Below the pieces are notes generated by a model. It was given only the letters and a program-made list of their open reading frames with translations, did no database searches and was not told where the DNA came from. A program made the translations under genes and the position numbers. A stretch of DNA of 64,000 nucleotides from an uncultured Clostridia bacterium (GTDB lineage: Bacteria > Bacillota > Clostridia > UMGS1883): assembly GCA_947626145.1 (NCBI GenBank), contig CANQRB010000003.1:62001-126000 (forward strand), written 5' to 3'. Shown here piece by piece: positions 26,965 through 35,471 of this stretch (the stretch's first letter is position 1; every line of letters begins with the position of its first letter).

Positions 26965-28110
26965 ATGAAAAAATTTACGGCGTCAATTATGTGCGTCATC
27001 ATGCTCATTTCCCAGTCCACGGCCCTCGCCATGGATCTGACCTGCAAGGGAGCGATAGTGACGGACTTCGCCACAGGGCGGATAATTTACGAGCAAAACG
27101 CCGACACCCCTTATGTGCCGGCCAGCATGACGAAGCTCATGGCACTTTACGTGTTCTTCAGCGAGATGGAGAGCCACGGGCTGGACTTCAATTCCGAGGT
27201 GCTTATCAGCAAGAACGTGGCCGACCTGTCGGTGGCCTATGATCTCAGCAACGTGCCCCTTAACGAGGGCTGGACCTACACGGTGGACCGGCTGCTGTCG
27301 GCGGTCTGCGCCGCTTCGGCCTGTGCGGCCACGGTGGCTCTGGCCGAGGCGATCTCGGGAACCGAGGCGGACTATGTGGTGCTGATGAACGAATACGCCG
27401 CCAATATGGGTCTTGAGGCCCACTTCGTGGACTGCTTCGGCATCAGCGGGGAAAACCGGATAACGCCCCGATCCCTGGCCGCTTTGGCAAAGAAGATGAT
27501 AGAGGATTACCCCTTCTACCTCAACTACAGCTCCATGACAGGCGTCGTCTGGGGCGGCGAGACATACAAGGCCACAAACAAGCTGCTGCCGGGCATGGAC
27601 TACGCTTATCCCGGCGTGGACGGCATGAAAACCGGCACCACCGACGAGGGCGGCTGCTGTCTGACGGCCACGGCCATGAGGGACGGGAGAAGGATAATCT
27701 CTGTCGAGTTCGGCGCCCCCACCGACAAGACCCGTTTCACCGACTCCATAGCTCTGCTGGACTATGGCTTTGCCAACTATTCAAAAATACTGCGCCCGTT
27801 TTATGACACTGCCTGCGCCCTCACCGGACCGGACGAGGTTTATTTCAACGAGGACTTTGAAATCGCCGCCTCCCTGAGCAACGTGTCCCTTCCCTCTTCG
27901 CAGAAAGGCGAATGGCTGGTGAACGGCATACCCATCGCCGGCTATCAGTATGATCAGGTCTGGGTGGACAACGGCAGCACGGTTTACTTCCGATACAATC
28001 CCAACTTTTACGCCGGGGACAGCCTCGAGATCGCCTTCCGGCTCTATGACGGCGGCGACATGATAGAGTTCAGCAAGACTGTAAAAGTGGTTCAGGAATA
28101 CGCGGCGTAA
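26965..28110 (+). CDS. D-alanyl-D-alanine carboxypeptidase (PBP5/DacF-like)
   Basis: A 381-aa exported penicillin-binding protein that trims peptidoglycan pentapeptides. The signal peptide is residues 1-22. The SxxK motif is SMTK (about 54-57) and KTG is MKTGTT (about 223-227). The second motif, usually SxN, reads S-A-C (ASACAATVALAE), so Asn is replaced by Cys. A C-terminal beta domain (about 290-381) follows. There is no clear C-terminal amphipathic anchor. Start: ATG behind GAAAGGAG. SigA-type promoter. Could serve vegetative wall or spore cortex. Confidence 0.92.
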   Translation: MKKFTASIMCVIMLISQSTALAMDLTCKGAIVTDFATGRIIYEQNADTPYVPASMTKLMALYVFFSEMESHGLDFNSEVLISKNVADLSVAYDLSNVPLNEGWTYTVDRLLSAVCAASACAATVALAEAISGTEADYVVLMNEYAANMGLEAHFVDCFGISGENRITPRSLAALAKKMIEDYPFYLNYSSMTGVVWGGETYKATNKLLPGMDYAYPGVDGMKTGTTDEGGCCLTATAMRDGRRIISVEFGAPTDKTRFTDSIALLDYGFANYSKILRPFYDTACALTGPDEVYFNEDFEIAASLSNVSLPSSQKGEWLVNGIPIAGYQYDQVWVDNGSTVYFRYNPNFYAGDSLEIAFRLYDGGDMIEFSKTVKVVQEYAA

Positions 28111-28139
28111 GGGCCGTAAAAATAGGCGGCGTCAGTTTT

Positions 28140-28290
28140 TTAAATTAGGTAAATTAGGAATGAGGAATTAGGAATGAGGAATACTGACGGGGCGCTTACG
28201 GCGAAAGTATTTGTTTAAGGCAAATTCATAATGTGGAAAAACAAAAATGTAACCTTGATACCGTAGGGGCGGCCATTTTGGCTGAAAGCG
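28140..28290. repeat. Dispersed repeat modules C and D
   Basis: Contains an ATTAGGAATGAGGAATTAGGAATGAGG run (about 28149-28181) and the module AACCTTGATACCGTAGGGGC (about 28251-28270). Both recur near 35.3, 36.1, 36.6, 36.8 and 39.7-40.0 kb. No gene seen. Confidence 0.65.
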
Positions 28291-28297
28291 TTTGTTT

Positions 28298-28559
28298 ATA
28301 CTAATCCCAAATTATAATCCCAAATTAAAATCATAAATTGCGAGTTTATTACGGTAACAATGACAGAGTAAAAAGGCTTCCCCTCGAGGGGAAGCTGTCG
28401 GCGTGAGCCGACTGATGAGGTGTAGCCGCTGTGCGGCGTTAGTTATTGCCGTATGTGTATTATAACGGATGCTGCGCATCCTACACCTCATCCGGCCCTT
28501 CGGGCCACCTTCCCCTCGAGGGGAAGGCTTTATTAGACGCTTTTATTAGGGATTAGTAT
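28298..28559. repeat. Composite MITE-like element (type A, copy 2)
   Basis: A 262-bp element with perfect outer inverted ends ATACTAATCCC/GGGATTAGTAT. It is in the opposite orientation to the copy at 13663-13909, with the same TTCCCCTCGAGGGGAAG arms and GATGAGGTGTAG/CTACACCTCATC inner arms. It fills the gap between the DD-carboxypeptidase and the small genes. Confidence 0.82.
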
Positions 28560-28579
28560 TAAATACCGATAGAACGTTT

Positions 28580-28708
28580 TTACTGTTCCGGCGGGTACTC
28601 GGCCGTAATTATTTCGCCGTTGAACAGCGCCGGTATTTGCCGCCTTCCCGCCGAGGGCACATTCAGCTCGCCGTTTTCCGCCGGAAGAGCCTTTATGATT
28701 TTCTCCAT
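28580..28708 (-). CDS. Putative 42-aa small protein
   Basis: MEKIIKALPAENGELNVP...: a short ORF with AACAGGAG 9 nt before its ATG. The longer ORF-track version reads through a terminator hairpin and is rejected. No family recognised. It is the last possible gene of the 35-28.6 kb minus-strand block, separated from the 71-aa gene by a terminator, so it would need read-through or its own promoter. Confidence 0.4.
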   Translation of the reverse strand: MEKIIKALPAENGELNVPSAGRRQIPALFNGEIITAEYPPEQ

Positions 28709-28735
28709 CTTTTTCATCTCCTGTTTTTTGGCATG

Positions 28736-28764
28736 AAAAAGGCACGTCCGCAAACGTGCCTTTT
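28736..28764 (-). terminator. Terminator after the 71-aa gene
   Basis: AAAAAGGCACG, an 8-nt loop and CGTGCCTTTTT, with T-runs on both strands, 15 bp past the stop. Confidence 0.82.
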
Positions 28765-28778
28765 TGTATTCGGTTGTG

Positions 28779-28994
28779 CTATTCAATATATCCGCAGCGA
28801 CGTTGCGCTTCAATGTCCGGTTCAAAGTGGAAGCCGGGAGCACATTCAGCCAGTTGGGAAACATCGACACGCTCGAATATGTAATCTTTAGGCAGACCAT
28901 CAGGATACGCTTCACAGCAAGATTTCCATCCATCTTTATTAGGCAAACTATGTATACAAAAATCACAACTGTTTTTAGATGAAATTGTTATCAT
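28779..28994 (-). CDS. Small cysteine-rich protein (71 aa)
   Basis: Starts MITISSKNSCDFCIHS behind AAAGGAG with 8-nt spacing. The ORF track adds 37 codons that overlap the lipoprotein gene. Cys residues occur as CxxC near the N-terminus, a CC pair (SCCEAYPDGLP), then one in LAECAPGFHFEPD and one near the end. This layout of Cys and the AYPDGLP/FEPD segments resembles small metal-binding proteins common in clostridia and phages. Function unknown. A terminator follows. Confidence 0.7.
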   Translation of the reverse strand: MITISSKNSCDFCIHSLPNKDGWKSCCEAYPDGLPKDYIFERVDVSQLAECAPGFHFEPDIEAQRRCGYIE

Positions 28995-29082
28995 GTCAAT
29001 TTCTCCTTTCGCAATTTCCCGCTCATCACCCTGTTTTGCGCGGCCAACCTCATGTATTGCCGCTTCTTCAAAGCTTTGAGTA

Positions 29083-30153
29083 TTATTTCTCAGCCGTCCG
29101 GACAAAATCGCCCACGGACAGCAGGCGGAAGGGATATTCCGCCCCCTCGCCGTTGGGAATAACGGAGCAGTCGCAGTAGCCTATATACTGATCCAGCTCG
29201 TTTATCCACATCCGAACATTTGTCGAGCCGTCGCCGTTCTGTCCGGTGACCTCGCACTTCCAAACATCGCAGTACGGGCCGCCGATGTCCCCGTTGACGG
29301 TATAATACTTGCCGTCCTGGAAGTAGAAATCGCCGTCATCAGCGTGGAGCTCCTCAATATCGCCCTCATCCGCGCCGAACACTTCCCTCAGCACGGTGTC
29401 CACCGCTCCGGCGTCGATAACGGTGTAATAATAGTGGTCACCGTAGTTGCGGAATTTGTCCCTCGGATCCGGACGGTCCTCGGCGTAGACTACCTCCTGT
29501 CCCTTGCCCTCGAAGAAATAGTCGCGAAGGCCGGGATAAAACAGGCAGCCGCTGACAAGGTCGGCCATCGGCGTGCCGCCGTCAAAGGCATAGCCGATGT
29601 CGCAGTTATATATTATTATATCGCACAGCTTGTTCCATCCCGCCCGGTCAAGGGGAGCCTCCACCGGCGGGCAGCTTATATCGGCCGTTTTTGACGCCTC
29701 GTCCCAGGAGAAATCTAAACCCATGCCCTGACAGACGAACCCCGCCGGAACATAGACCTGACCGTTCTCGATTCTGGCCGGAACAGGCGCGTCAACGTAA
29801 TCGACTATAAGCCGGCCGTCATCGCCGTAACTGTTCAGTAAGGCCGTGTTGCTGTCCGTATTGACCTCAACCAGACGGCCAACGTCCGATATTCTCACGC
29901 AGTTAAAATCGTTTTCAATTTCCTCCACCGTTTCGGGCCATATTCTATAGCCCAGGCCGCCAAAGGCTTCGGCGGGAACCATCAAAACTCCCTCCTCGCT
30001 TAAAATCGGCTCCACGGTCAGCGTCTCACCGTTCACCTTAACGGAGAGGGAGCTTTCCCCCTCGGGCAGAACGGCGGCGTTGGGCTTACAGCCCGAAATC
30101 AGAGAAGCGCAAATCAGCGTCAGCGAAAAAATCATACAAAGCTTTCTTTTCAT
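29083..30153 (-). CDS. Lipoprotein with copper-amine-oxidase-like stalk domain
   Basis: A 356-aa lipoprotein: signal peptide with lipobox ISGC (Cys about residue 22). The stalk domain (about 35-165) has SVKVNGETLTVEPILSEEGVLMVPAEAFGGLGY and ENGQVYVPAGFVCQGMGLDFSWDE, a duplicated beta-alpha motif common in Gram-positive surface proteins. The C-terminal half (about 175-356) is rich in Asp and aromatic residues and matches nothing I recognise. SD AAGGAG. It follows tcdA by 12 bp and may be in the same operon as the glycosidases. Confidence 0.75.
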   Translation of the reverse strand: MKRKLCMIFSLTLICASLISGCKPNAAVLPEGESSLSVKVNGETLTVEPILSEEGVLMVPAEAFGGLGYRIWPETVEEIENDFNCVRISDVGRLVEVNTDSNTALLNSYGDDGRLIVDYVDAPVPARIENGQVYVPAGFVCQGMGLDFSWDEASKTADISCPPVEAPLDRAGWNKLCDIIIYNCDIGYAFDGGTPMADLVSGCLFYPGLRDYFFEGKGQEVVYAEDRPDPRDKFRNYGDHYYYTVIDAGAVDTVLREVFGADEGDIEELHADDGDFYFQDGKYYTVNGDIGGPYCDVWKCEVTGQNGDGSTNVRMWINELDQYIGYCDCSVIPNGEGAEYPFRLLSVGDFVRTAEK

Positions 30154-30165
30154 TTTTTATACTCC

Positions 30166-30876
30166 TTATTGTATTCCGACTAAATCCTTGACTACCTGTC
30201 CGGCGATAATGAGTCCGGCGACGGAGGGCACAAAGGCCGTGGAGCCGGGCACGGAGCGGCGGCCGGTCTCCTCCCCCGAAGGGGCGGGGGTCAGGGGCTT
30301 CTCCTCGGAATAGACCACCTTAAGCCGCTCCACGCCCCGCTTTTTCAGCTCCCGACGCATGACCTTTGCCAGAGGGCAGACGGAGGTTGCATATATGTCG
30401 GCCACCTTAAAGGCCGTGGGATCCAGCTTATTTCCCGCGCCCATGCTGCTTATGATGGGAGTTCCGGCGGCCTGAGCGCGGACGGCCAGCTCGATTTTGG
30501 CCGTCACCGTGTCCACGGCGTCCACAATATACGAATAAGAGGAAAAGTCGAATTCCTCCGCCGTTTCCGGCAGGAAAAAGCAGTTGTGTATATTCACCTT
30601 CGCGGCGGGATTTATCTCCAGTATCCGCTCCCTCATGACCTCGGTCTTGTACCTGCCCACGGTCTTTGTGGTTGCGATTATCTGTCGGTTAAGGTTGGTA
30701 AGACTGACCCGATCGCTGTCGGTGAGGTCGATGGCACCCACGCCGCTGCGGGCCAGAGCCTCCACCGCGTAGCCGCCCACACCGCCCACGCCGAACACCG
30801 CCACTCTGGAATTTTTGAGGATTTCCATGGCCTCGCCGCCCAGAAGCAGCTCGGTTCTGGAGAACCGCTCGCTCAC
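30166..30876 (-). CDS. tcdA: tRNA threonylcarbamoyladenosine dehydratase
   Basis: An E1-like ATP-dependent enzyme that cyclises t6A37 to ct6A in tRNAs. It has the family N-terminus ERFSRTELLLG, the nucleotide-binding GVGGVGGYAVEALARSG, and adenylation residues in DSDRVSLTNLNRQ. I chose the GTG at 30876, which sits 5 nt behind GGAG. The track's GTG at 30894 overlaps the GH2 stop and is possible. About 236 aa, standard length. It lies between the GH2 and lipoprotein genes. Confidence 0.92.
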   Translation of the reverse strand: MSERFSRTELLLGGEAMEILKNSRVAVFGVGGVGGYAVEALARSGVGAIDLTDSDRVSLTNLNRQIIATTKTVGRYKTEVMRERILEINPAAKVNIHNCFFLPETAEEFDFSSYSYIVDAVDTVTAKIELAVRAQAAGTPIISSMGAGNKLDPTAFKVADIYATSVCPLAKVMRRELKKRGVERLKVVYSEEKPLTPAPSGEETGRRSVPGSTAFVPSVAGLIIAGQVVKDLVGIQ

Positions 30877-30890
30877 CCATTCTCCGCCGC

Positions 30891-33218
30891 TCACAGCTCG
30901 ATCTCCGCGCTTTCCAGTCCGTTGGCCCGGGCGGTAAAGGTGATTTTTCCCCCGTCCGTGCCGTCGCTTTGAACCACCGCCGCGCAGCAGCCGTTGAAGG
31001 CCCTGCGGCGTGCGGCCTTGTCGGGCTCGTGACTGCTGGGGTCACCGTTGCCGACGCCGATTATCTTTGCCCCGGAAGTGACGGAGAAGTTTATCTCGCT
31101 GTCGGCGTAGGGCACAAAATTGTCCCCGGCGTCATAGACATAGGCCTTGACGACTATGGCGTCCTCGCCATCACGGAGCAGGCGGCGGTTGGCCTCGAGC
31201 CTGATCTTCGCCGGAGGGCCGGCGGTGACGGACTCCTGTGCGCAGACCCGCTGTCCGCCGTTTTTGCCGTAGGCAGTCAGCTTCCCCGGCTCGAAGGTCA
31301 GGGGCCAGTCGATGTGGCCGCTCCTGTCCAGCTCACGCTCGCCCAGCGATCTGCCGTTGAGGACAAGCTCCACCGTGTCGCAGTTGCCCACGATGCGCAG
31401 GTTCACCGCCTCACCGGGCTCCTTAAGGCTCCAGTGGGGGAAGAAGTGAACCAGCGGCTCGGTGCCCCATACGGCCTTATAAAAGTACCACGCGTCCTTT
31501 GGGAAGCCGCAGGTGTCCATTATACCGAAGTGGGAATTTATGCAGGGCCAGGCGTAGGGCGTGGGCTCGCCCCGATAGTCAAAGCCCGTCCAGACGAATA
31601 TGCCCGTGAGCCGGGGATTGGCGATAAGATCCTTCCAGCTCTTTTCGTGGGTGCAGCACCAGGAGGCCAGATTGGTTTCGTAGCTGGTGCAGTAGCCCCG
31701 CTCCCTGTCGTCGGCGTAGACGCCCCGGGTGGTGGTGGAGCTGGTGCTCTCGGTACAGATCATAAGCCGGTCGTGGTAGTCGGCCTGATCCTTTATATAC
31801 TGGTCGCCCCGCTGTCCGTAGTTGTAGCCCATGATGTCCATGGCCTCTTCATAGCCGTTCTCGTCCCAGCCGTGATTCATGGCCACGGTGGTGGGACGGG
31901 TGGGATCCAGCTTATTCACGATGCGGCGCAGAGTCTGCTCGATGCGCTTGCCCGTTTTGGTGCCGAGAATGACCTCCTCGTTGTCAAGGCACCAGAGTAC
32001 GACGCTGGGATGGTTGCGGTCACGGAGGATAAGGGACTTCAAATCCTCAATGCCCCGGGGGCTGCTGTCCAGCTTGCGGTTTTCGTCCATAACAAGCATA
32101 CCCAGCCGGTCGCAGGCGTCCAGCAGCGAGGGCGTGGCGGGGTGGTGGGAGCTGCGGTAGGCGTTGGAGCCCATATCCTTAAGGCTCCGTATCTTATACT
32201 CGTTTATGCTGTCAGGCAGGGCCGAGCCGACGCCCGCAAAGTCCTGATGGTTGCAGGTGCCCTTGATGAGCACCTTTTTTCCGTTGAGGAAAAAGCCGTT
32301 TTTGTCAAAGTAGATGGTGCGGATGCCGAAGGTGGTCTCGTAATCGTCCACCGCTTCCCCGTCCCAGAGGATAGTTGTGACGGCCTTATACAGGTTTGGG
32401 CTGTCAATGTCCCAAAAGGCGGGATTTTGCACATTGACGTACTGGGTCACAAGGGCGCTGCCGCTGGCTTCGGCGTCGAAATCCGAGCGGGCCTCCCCCG
32501 CCTTTTCCCCGTCGGGGCCGTAAATCTCGGTGAGGAGAGTTCCGGCGTCGGGCAGAGGGCCCCGGTTGTCTATTGCGGTCTCGATTTTGACCTTTGCGGA
32601 GCTGTCCTCCACCTGAGAGGTGATATATGTGCCCCACTTGGCCACGTGGAGCTGATCGGTGACGGTGAGCCACGCATGGCGGTAGATACCGGCCCCCTCG
32701 TACCACCAGCCCTCATAGTCCCGGGCGTCCACCTTCATGAAAAGCACGTTTTTGCCCTCATCCCCATAGCGCAGATAGTCGCTGATATCGTATGAGAAGG
32801 AGGTGTAGCCGCTGAAATGATTGCCTATCAGGTGGCCGTTGAGCCAGAGTGTGGAGTTGCGGGACACGCCGTCGAACTCTATCTCGATATGCTTGCCCTC
32901 CCACTGAGCGGGCACGTCAAAGACCTTGCGGTAACAGCCCACGCCGGTGGGCAGATAGCCCTGAGCGTCCCACTCCCTTTTGGAGAAATTGCCCTCAACT
33001 ATCCAGTCATGGGGAAGGGTCACATCCCGCCAGTCCTTTTCGCTGACGTTGATTCTCTCCTCCCTGTCGTTATAGGCTATCTGGGTCCATTCTCCCTCGT
33101 GGCTTTTGCCGATGTCGGTAAGGCCTCCCGTGCGGCCGGCCTTGATGGCGTACTGTACGTGGATATCGCCGCAGTAGAACTTCCAGTTGTCATTGAATTT
33201 TTGATGTATTCTGTGCAT
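30891..33218 (-). CDS. GH2-family beta-galactosidase-like enzyme
   Basis: A 775-aa intracellular glycosidase (no signal peptide). It has an N-terminal jelly roll (1-190, TLPHDWIVEG), an Ig-like domain, a TIM barrel (about 300-590) and C-terminal Ig-like domains. The acid/base is the first Glu of LDNEE in RDRNHPSVVLWCLDNEE, where most members have GNE. The nucleophile is probably the Glu of MICTEST. Start ATG behind AAGGAG. It lies 10 bp after the GH50-like gene, forming a two-enzyme unit likely to finish breakdown of imported galactose-containing oligosaccharides. Exact specificity (galactosidase versus others in GH2) cannot be fixed. Confidence 0.87.
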   Translation of the reverse strand: MHRIHQKFNDNWKFYCGDIHVQYAIKAGRTGGLTDIGKSHEGEWTQIAYNDREERINVSEKDWRDVTLPHDWIVEGNFSKREWDAQGYLPTGVGCYRKVFDVPAQWEGKHIEIEFDGVSRNSTLWLNGHLIGNHFSGYTSFSYDISDYLRYGDEGKNVLFMKVDARDYEGWWYEGAGIYRHAWLTVTDQLHVAKWGTYITSQVEDSSAKVKIETAIDNRGPLPDAGTLLTEIYGPDGEKAGEARSDFDAEASGSALVTQYVNVQNPAFWDIDSPNLYKAVTTILWDGEAVDDYETTFGIRTIYFDKNGFFLNGKKVLIKGTCNHQDFAGVGSALPDSINEYKIRSLKDMGSNAYRSSHHPATPSLLDACDRLGMLVMDENRKLDSSPRGIEDLKSLILRDRNHPSVVLWCLDNEEVILGTKTGKRIEQTLRRIVNKLDPTRPTTVAMNHGWDENGYEEAMDIMGYNYGQRGDQYIKDQADYHDRLMICTESTSSTTTRGVYADDRERGYCTSYETNLASWCCTHEKSWKDLIANPRLTGIFVWTGFDYRGEPTPYAWPCINSHFGIMDTCGFPKDAWYFYKAVWGTEPLVHFFPHWSLKEPGEAVNLRIVGNCDTVELVLNGRSLGERELDRSGHIDWPLTFEPGKLTAYGKNGGQRVCAQESVTAGPPAKIRLEANRRLLRDGEDAIVVKAYVYDAGDNFVPYADSEINFSVTSGAKIIGVGNGDPSSHEPDKAARRRAFNGCCAAVVQSDGTDGGKITFTARANGLESAEIEL

Positions 33219-33228
33219 TGTTTACTCC

Positions 33229-35148
33229 TTAATAATATATAGATTCAATTATTTGCTGTTTTTCGTCGGTAACTTCCGTCCCGCCCATGCGTATTTTGTA
33301 AATTTCCCGATGGGTGCGCTTCATTTCCCACTCCATTTCCTCATAGGGGCGGCCGCAGACGTCCACAAGGCCGATCTGGTAGTTTTCCCCGTCAAAGCGG
33401 CCCAGATAGGGCTGATCCGTCAGCTGGAACCAGTTTGCCCCGAGGCACATGGGGTGGGCGGCACAGCGGTGCATATAACGGCGGTAGGCCTTCGCCCGAT
33501 CCGCCTGAGAGGCCACGGCCTGAATACCCGTGGCGTCCAGCCCCCGATCCAGCGCGCCGAAGTGGAACTCGCCTATCATCACGGGCATCTCCACCATTTT
33601 CACCATATTTTCTATGCTGTCCCAGGGGTCGTGGCGGTAACAGTTGAAGCTGAAAACGTCCATGAACTCCCTGCCCGCCGCCAGCGCCGGACTGCTGAGC
33701 CAGGCGTAGCGCATACCGAGGTTGAGGTGGTTGGGATCGACTTTTTTCAGGGCAAGGGCGGGGACGCGGATAAATTCCCGCACCATCTCCTCCGAGAGGG
33801 CCATTGTGTCGGCCTCAGCGGCGGCATTGAATTTGTCCACCCCGGCGCACATATCTCTGAAGCGGGTATAATTCGTCTCCCACGCGGCGTTGAGGGCCGA
33901 TATATCCCCGTACCGCTCCTTGAGCTTGCGGAGAATGACGCTCTTGCTGAAAAATTCCTCCCCGCTCTCAAGGGTCATGCGGGCGATGTTCAGCCGATCC
34001 ACAAAGGCCCAGTTGGGCTCGTTGCTCATGAAATAGCCTATCATGAGCTTATCCTCCCGACGGCTCTCAAGCTGGGTGGCCCAGCGGGCGCTGTCGGCGG
34101 CGTACTCCGGGTCGAACACGTCGGGGAAGTCACGGAAGATGTACTTTTTCGCCTTGGGGAAGCCCCGCAGTATCTGCACATAGGGCAGGCCGGAATATTC
34201 GATAAAGCCCGGGTCGCTCCAGCAGGCCACGGTGTTGGCGCCCCACTCCCGGAAGCGCCGTAGGGTGATCTTGCACCAGGCCTCGTACCAGTTGTCCCCA
34301 AAGGCCCGGACAAAATTGGCCTTGGCCCAGCTGTAAGCGCCGGGGTGCAGCCCGCCGCCCTCGGGCAGGGGGCCGCAGAGGGGCGCTATCCCGTTGATGT
34401 TGCAGTCGCCGCCCACGCCCACACAGTCGGGCCCGGCGCTGAAAAAGGCATAGCCCTCCGGATCGGCCAGCCAATACTTCTCCCCCTCCTTTTGTAGGGC
34501 GAAATATCCCGTGGGCTCGAAGCGTTTGCTCAGGCTGCCGCCGTATTTTCCGCAGCCCTCGGCGGTCTCGGGCAGGGGCTTTTCGTACTCGGCCCGCAGA
34601 TAAGCTGTCATTTCGTCCGCGTTTGCGGTCTTGCCCGGCCAATCGGCCCCGGCCTTCTGGCCCAGTTCGTCCACCAGAGGGCTGCCCTCCAGAGGATAGT
34701 CCGGCTCGGTCTCGGATATGTACAGCGCGTGAAGTTGTATTTTCGTTTCGGCCGGAGCACGGTCAAGGCCCACGGCAAAGCGGCTGATTTTTTCCGGCTT
34801 CACGGGGCGGCCCTGGGTAACGGTCTTGAGCTTGCCCGGCGTCCTCCGCAGGAAGAGCTCCCGCCCCAGCACAGCCGACACGGGCAGGGCCAGACGGGTC
34901 TTAAGCCCCGGCAGCAGGCCCATTTTTATACTTTCGGCACAGGGGCCGGCGTTCCCGTCCCAGAACTTCCACAGCACGCTGACGCAGAAATCCGACAGGT
35001 TAGTCACGTCCATGACGATGTAGTTGGTGTCCCTGGCCTCCGCGCCAAGGACGGTGCCATTTTCGTCAAAGATCAGGTCGCCGCCCTCCGGCGGGAAAAC
35101 GTAGATGTCCGCACCCTGACGGACGGCGTTTTTAAGTTTGGCTTCCAC
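33229..35148 (-). CDS. Clan GH-A glycosidase resembling GH50 beta-agarases
   Basis: A roughly 639-aa enzyme without a signal peptide. It has an N-terminal beta-sandwich (about 1-160), then a TIM barrel with GYFALQKEGEKYWLADPEGYAFFS, RRFREWGANTVACWSD, the acid/base segment FMSNEPNWAF and the nucleophile segment MIGEFHFGALDRG. The last is close to the GH50 agarase pattern as I remember it. Intracellular location argues for action on oligosaccharides. The track uses a GTG that abuts the SD. The GTG 9 bp on fits GAGGTG better, and I used it. It is first of the block followed by GH2. Confidence 0.7.
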   Translation of the reverse strand: MEAKLKNAVRQGADIYVFPPEGGDLIFDENGTVLGAEARDTNYIVMDVTNLSDFCVSVLWKFWDGNAGPCAESIKMGLLPGLKTRLALPVSAVLGRELFLRRTPGKLKTVTQGRPVKPEKISRFAVGLDRAPAETKIQLHALYISETEPDYPLEGSPLVDELGQKAGADWPGKTANADEMTAYLRAEYEKPLPETAEGCGKYGGSLSKRFEPTGYFALQKEGEKYWLADPEGYAFFSAGPDCVGVGGDCNINGIAPLCGPLPEGGGLHPGAYSWAKANFVRAFGDNWYEAWCKITLRRFREWGANTVACWSDPGFIEYSGLPYVQILRGFPKAKKYIFRDFPDVFDPEYAADSARWATQLESRREDKLMIGYFMSNEPNWAFVDRLNIARMTLESGEEFFSKSVILRKLKERYGDISALNAAWETNYTRFRDMCAGVDKFNAAAEADTMALSEEMVREFIRVPALALKKVDPNHLNLGMRYAWLSSPALAAGREFMDVFSFNCYRHDPWDSIENMVKMVEMPVMIGEFHFGALDRGLDATGIQAVASQADRAKAYRRYMHRCAAHPMCLGANWFQLTDQPYLGRFDGENYQIGLVDVCGRPYEEMEWEMKRTHREIYKIRMGGTEVTDEKQQIIESIYY

Positions 35149-35241
35149 AACGATCACCTCGCGCTTATTCTCAGTTGAATTATATCATTATAAGGGAAGA
35201 AATACAAGTCCTATTTAAAAAAAATCGGCTATATTTTGCCG

Positions 35242-35412
35242 GCAACACTGATTAAAAATTAGGAATTAGGAAGATTATGAAATGAGGAATTAGGAATGAG
35301 GAATGAGGAATATTGACAGGGCAGTTACCTTGTTAGGTGTGACTGTACCGTAAATTTGAAAATGGAAAATGACCGGTAGGGCGCGACGACCCCGGCGCGC
35401 CGATGTACAAAT
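35242..35412. repeat. Dispersed repeat modules D and B
   Basis: Contains a long ATTAGGAAT/ATGAGGAAT run (about 35257-35311) and the module GGTAGGGCGCGACGACCCCG (about 35375-35394). It fills the 320-bp gap between the GH50-like and zinc-ribbon genes; no promoter for the GH50-like gene was evident beyond this. Confidence 0.62.
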
Positions 35413-35430
35413 TTACGGCAAACAAACAAA

Positions 35431-35457
35431 AAACCGTCCCTCGTCTGGGGACGGTTC
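35431..35457 (-). terminator. Terminator after the zinc-ribbon gene
   Basis: On the minus strand AACCGTCCC, a 7-nt loop, GGGACGGTT, then TTTTG. Confidence 0.85.
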
Positions 35458-35471
35458 TCCATATCCGACCG

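Noticed and set aside
30969-32795. 608-aa plus-strand ORF opposite GH2
   Set aside because: Antisense shadow of a gene with strong family evidence.
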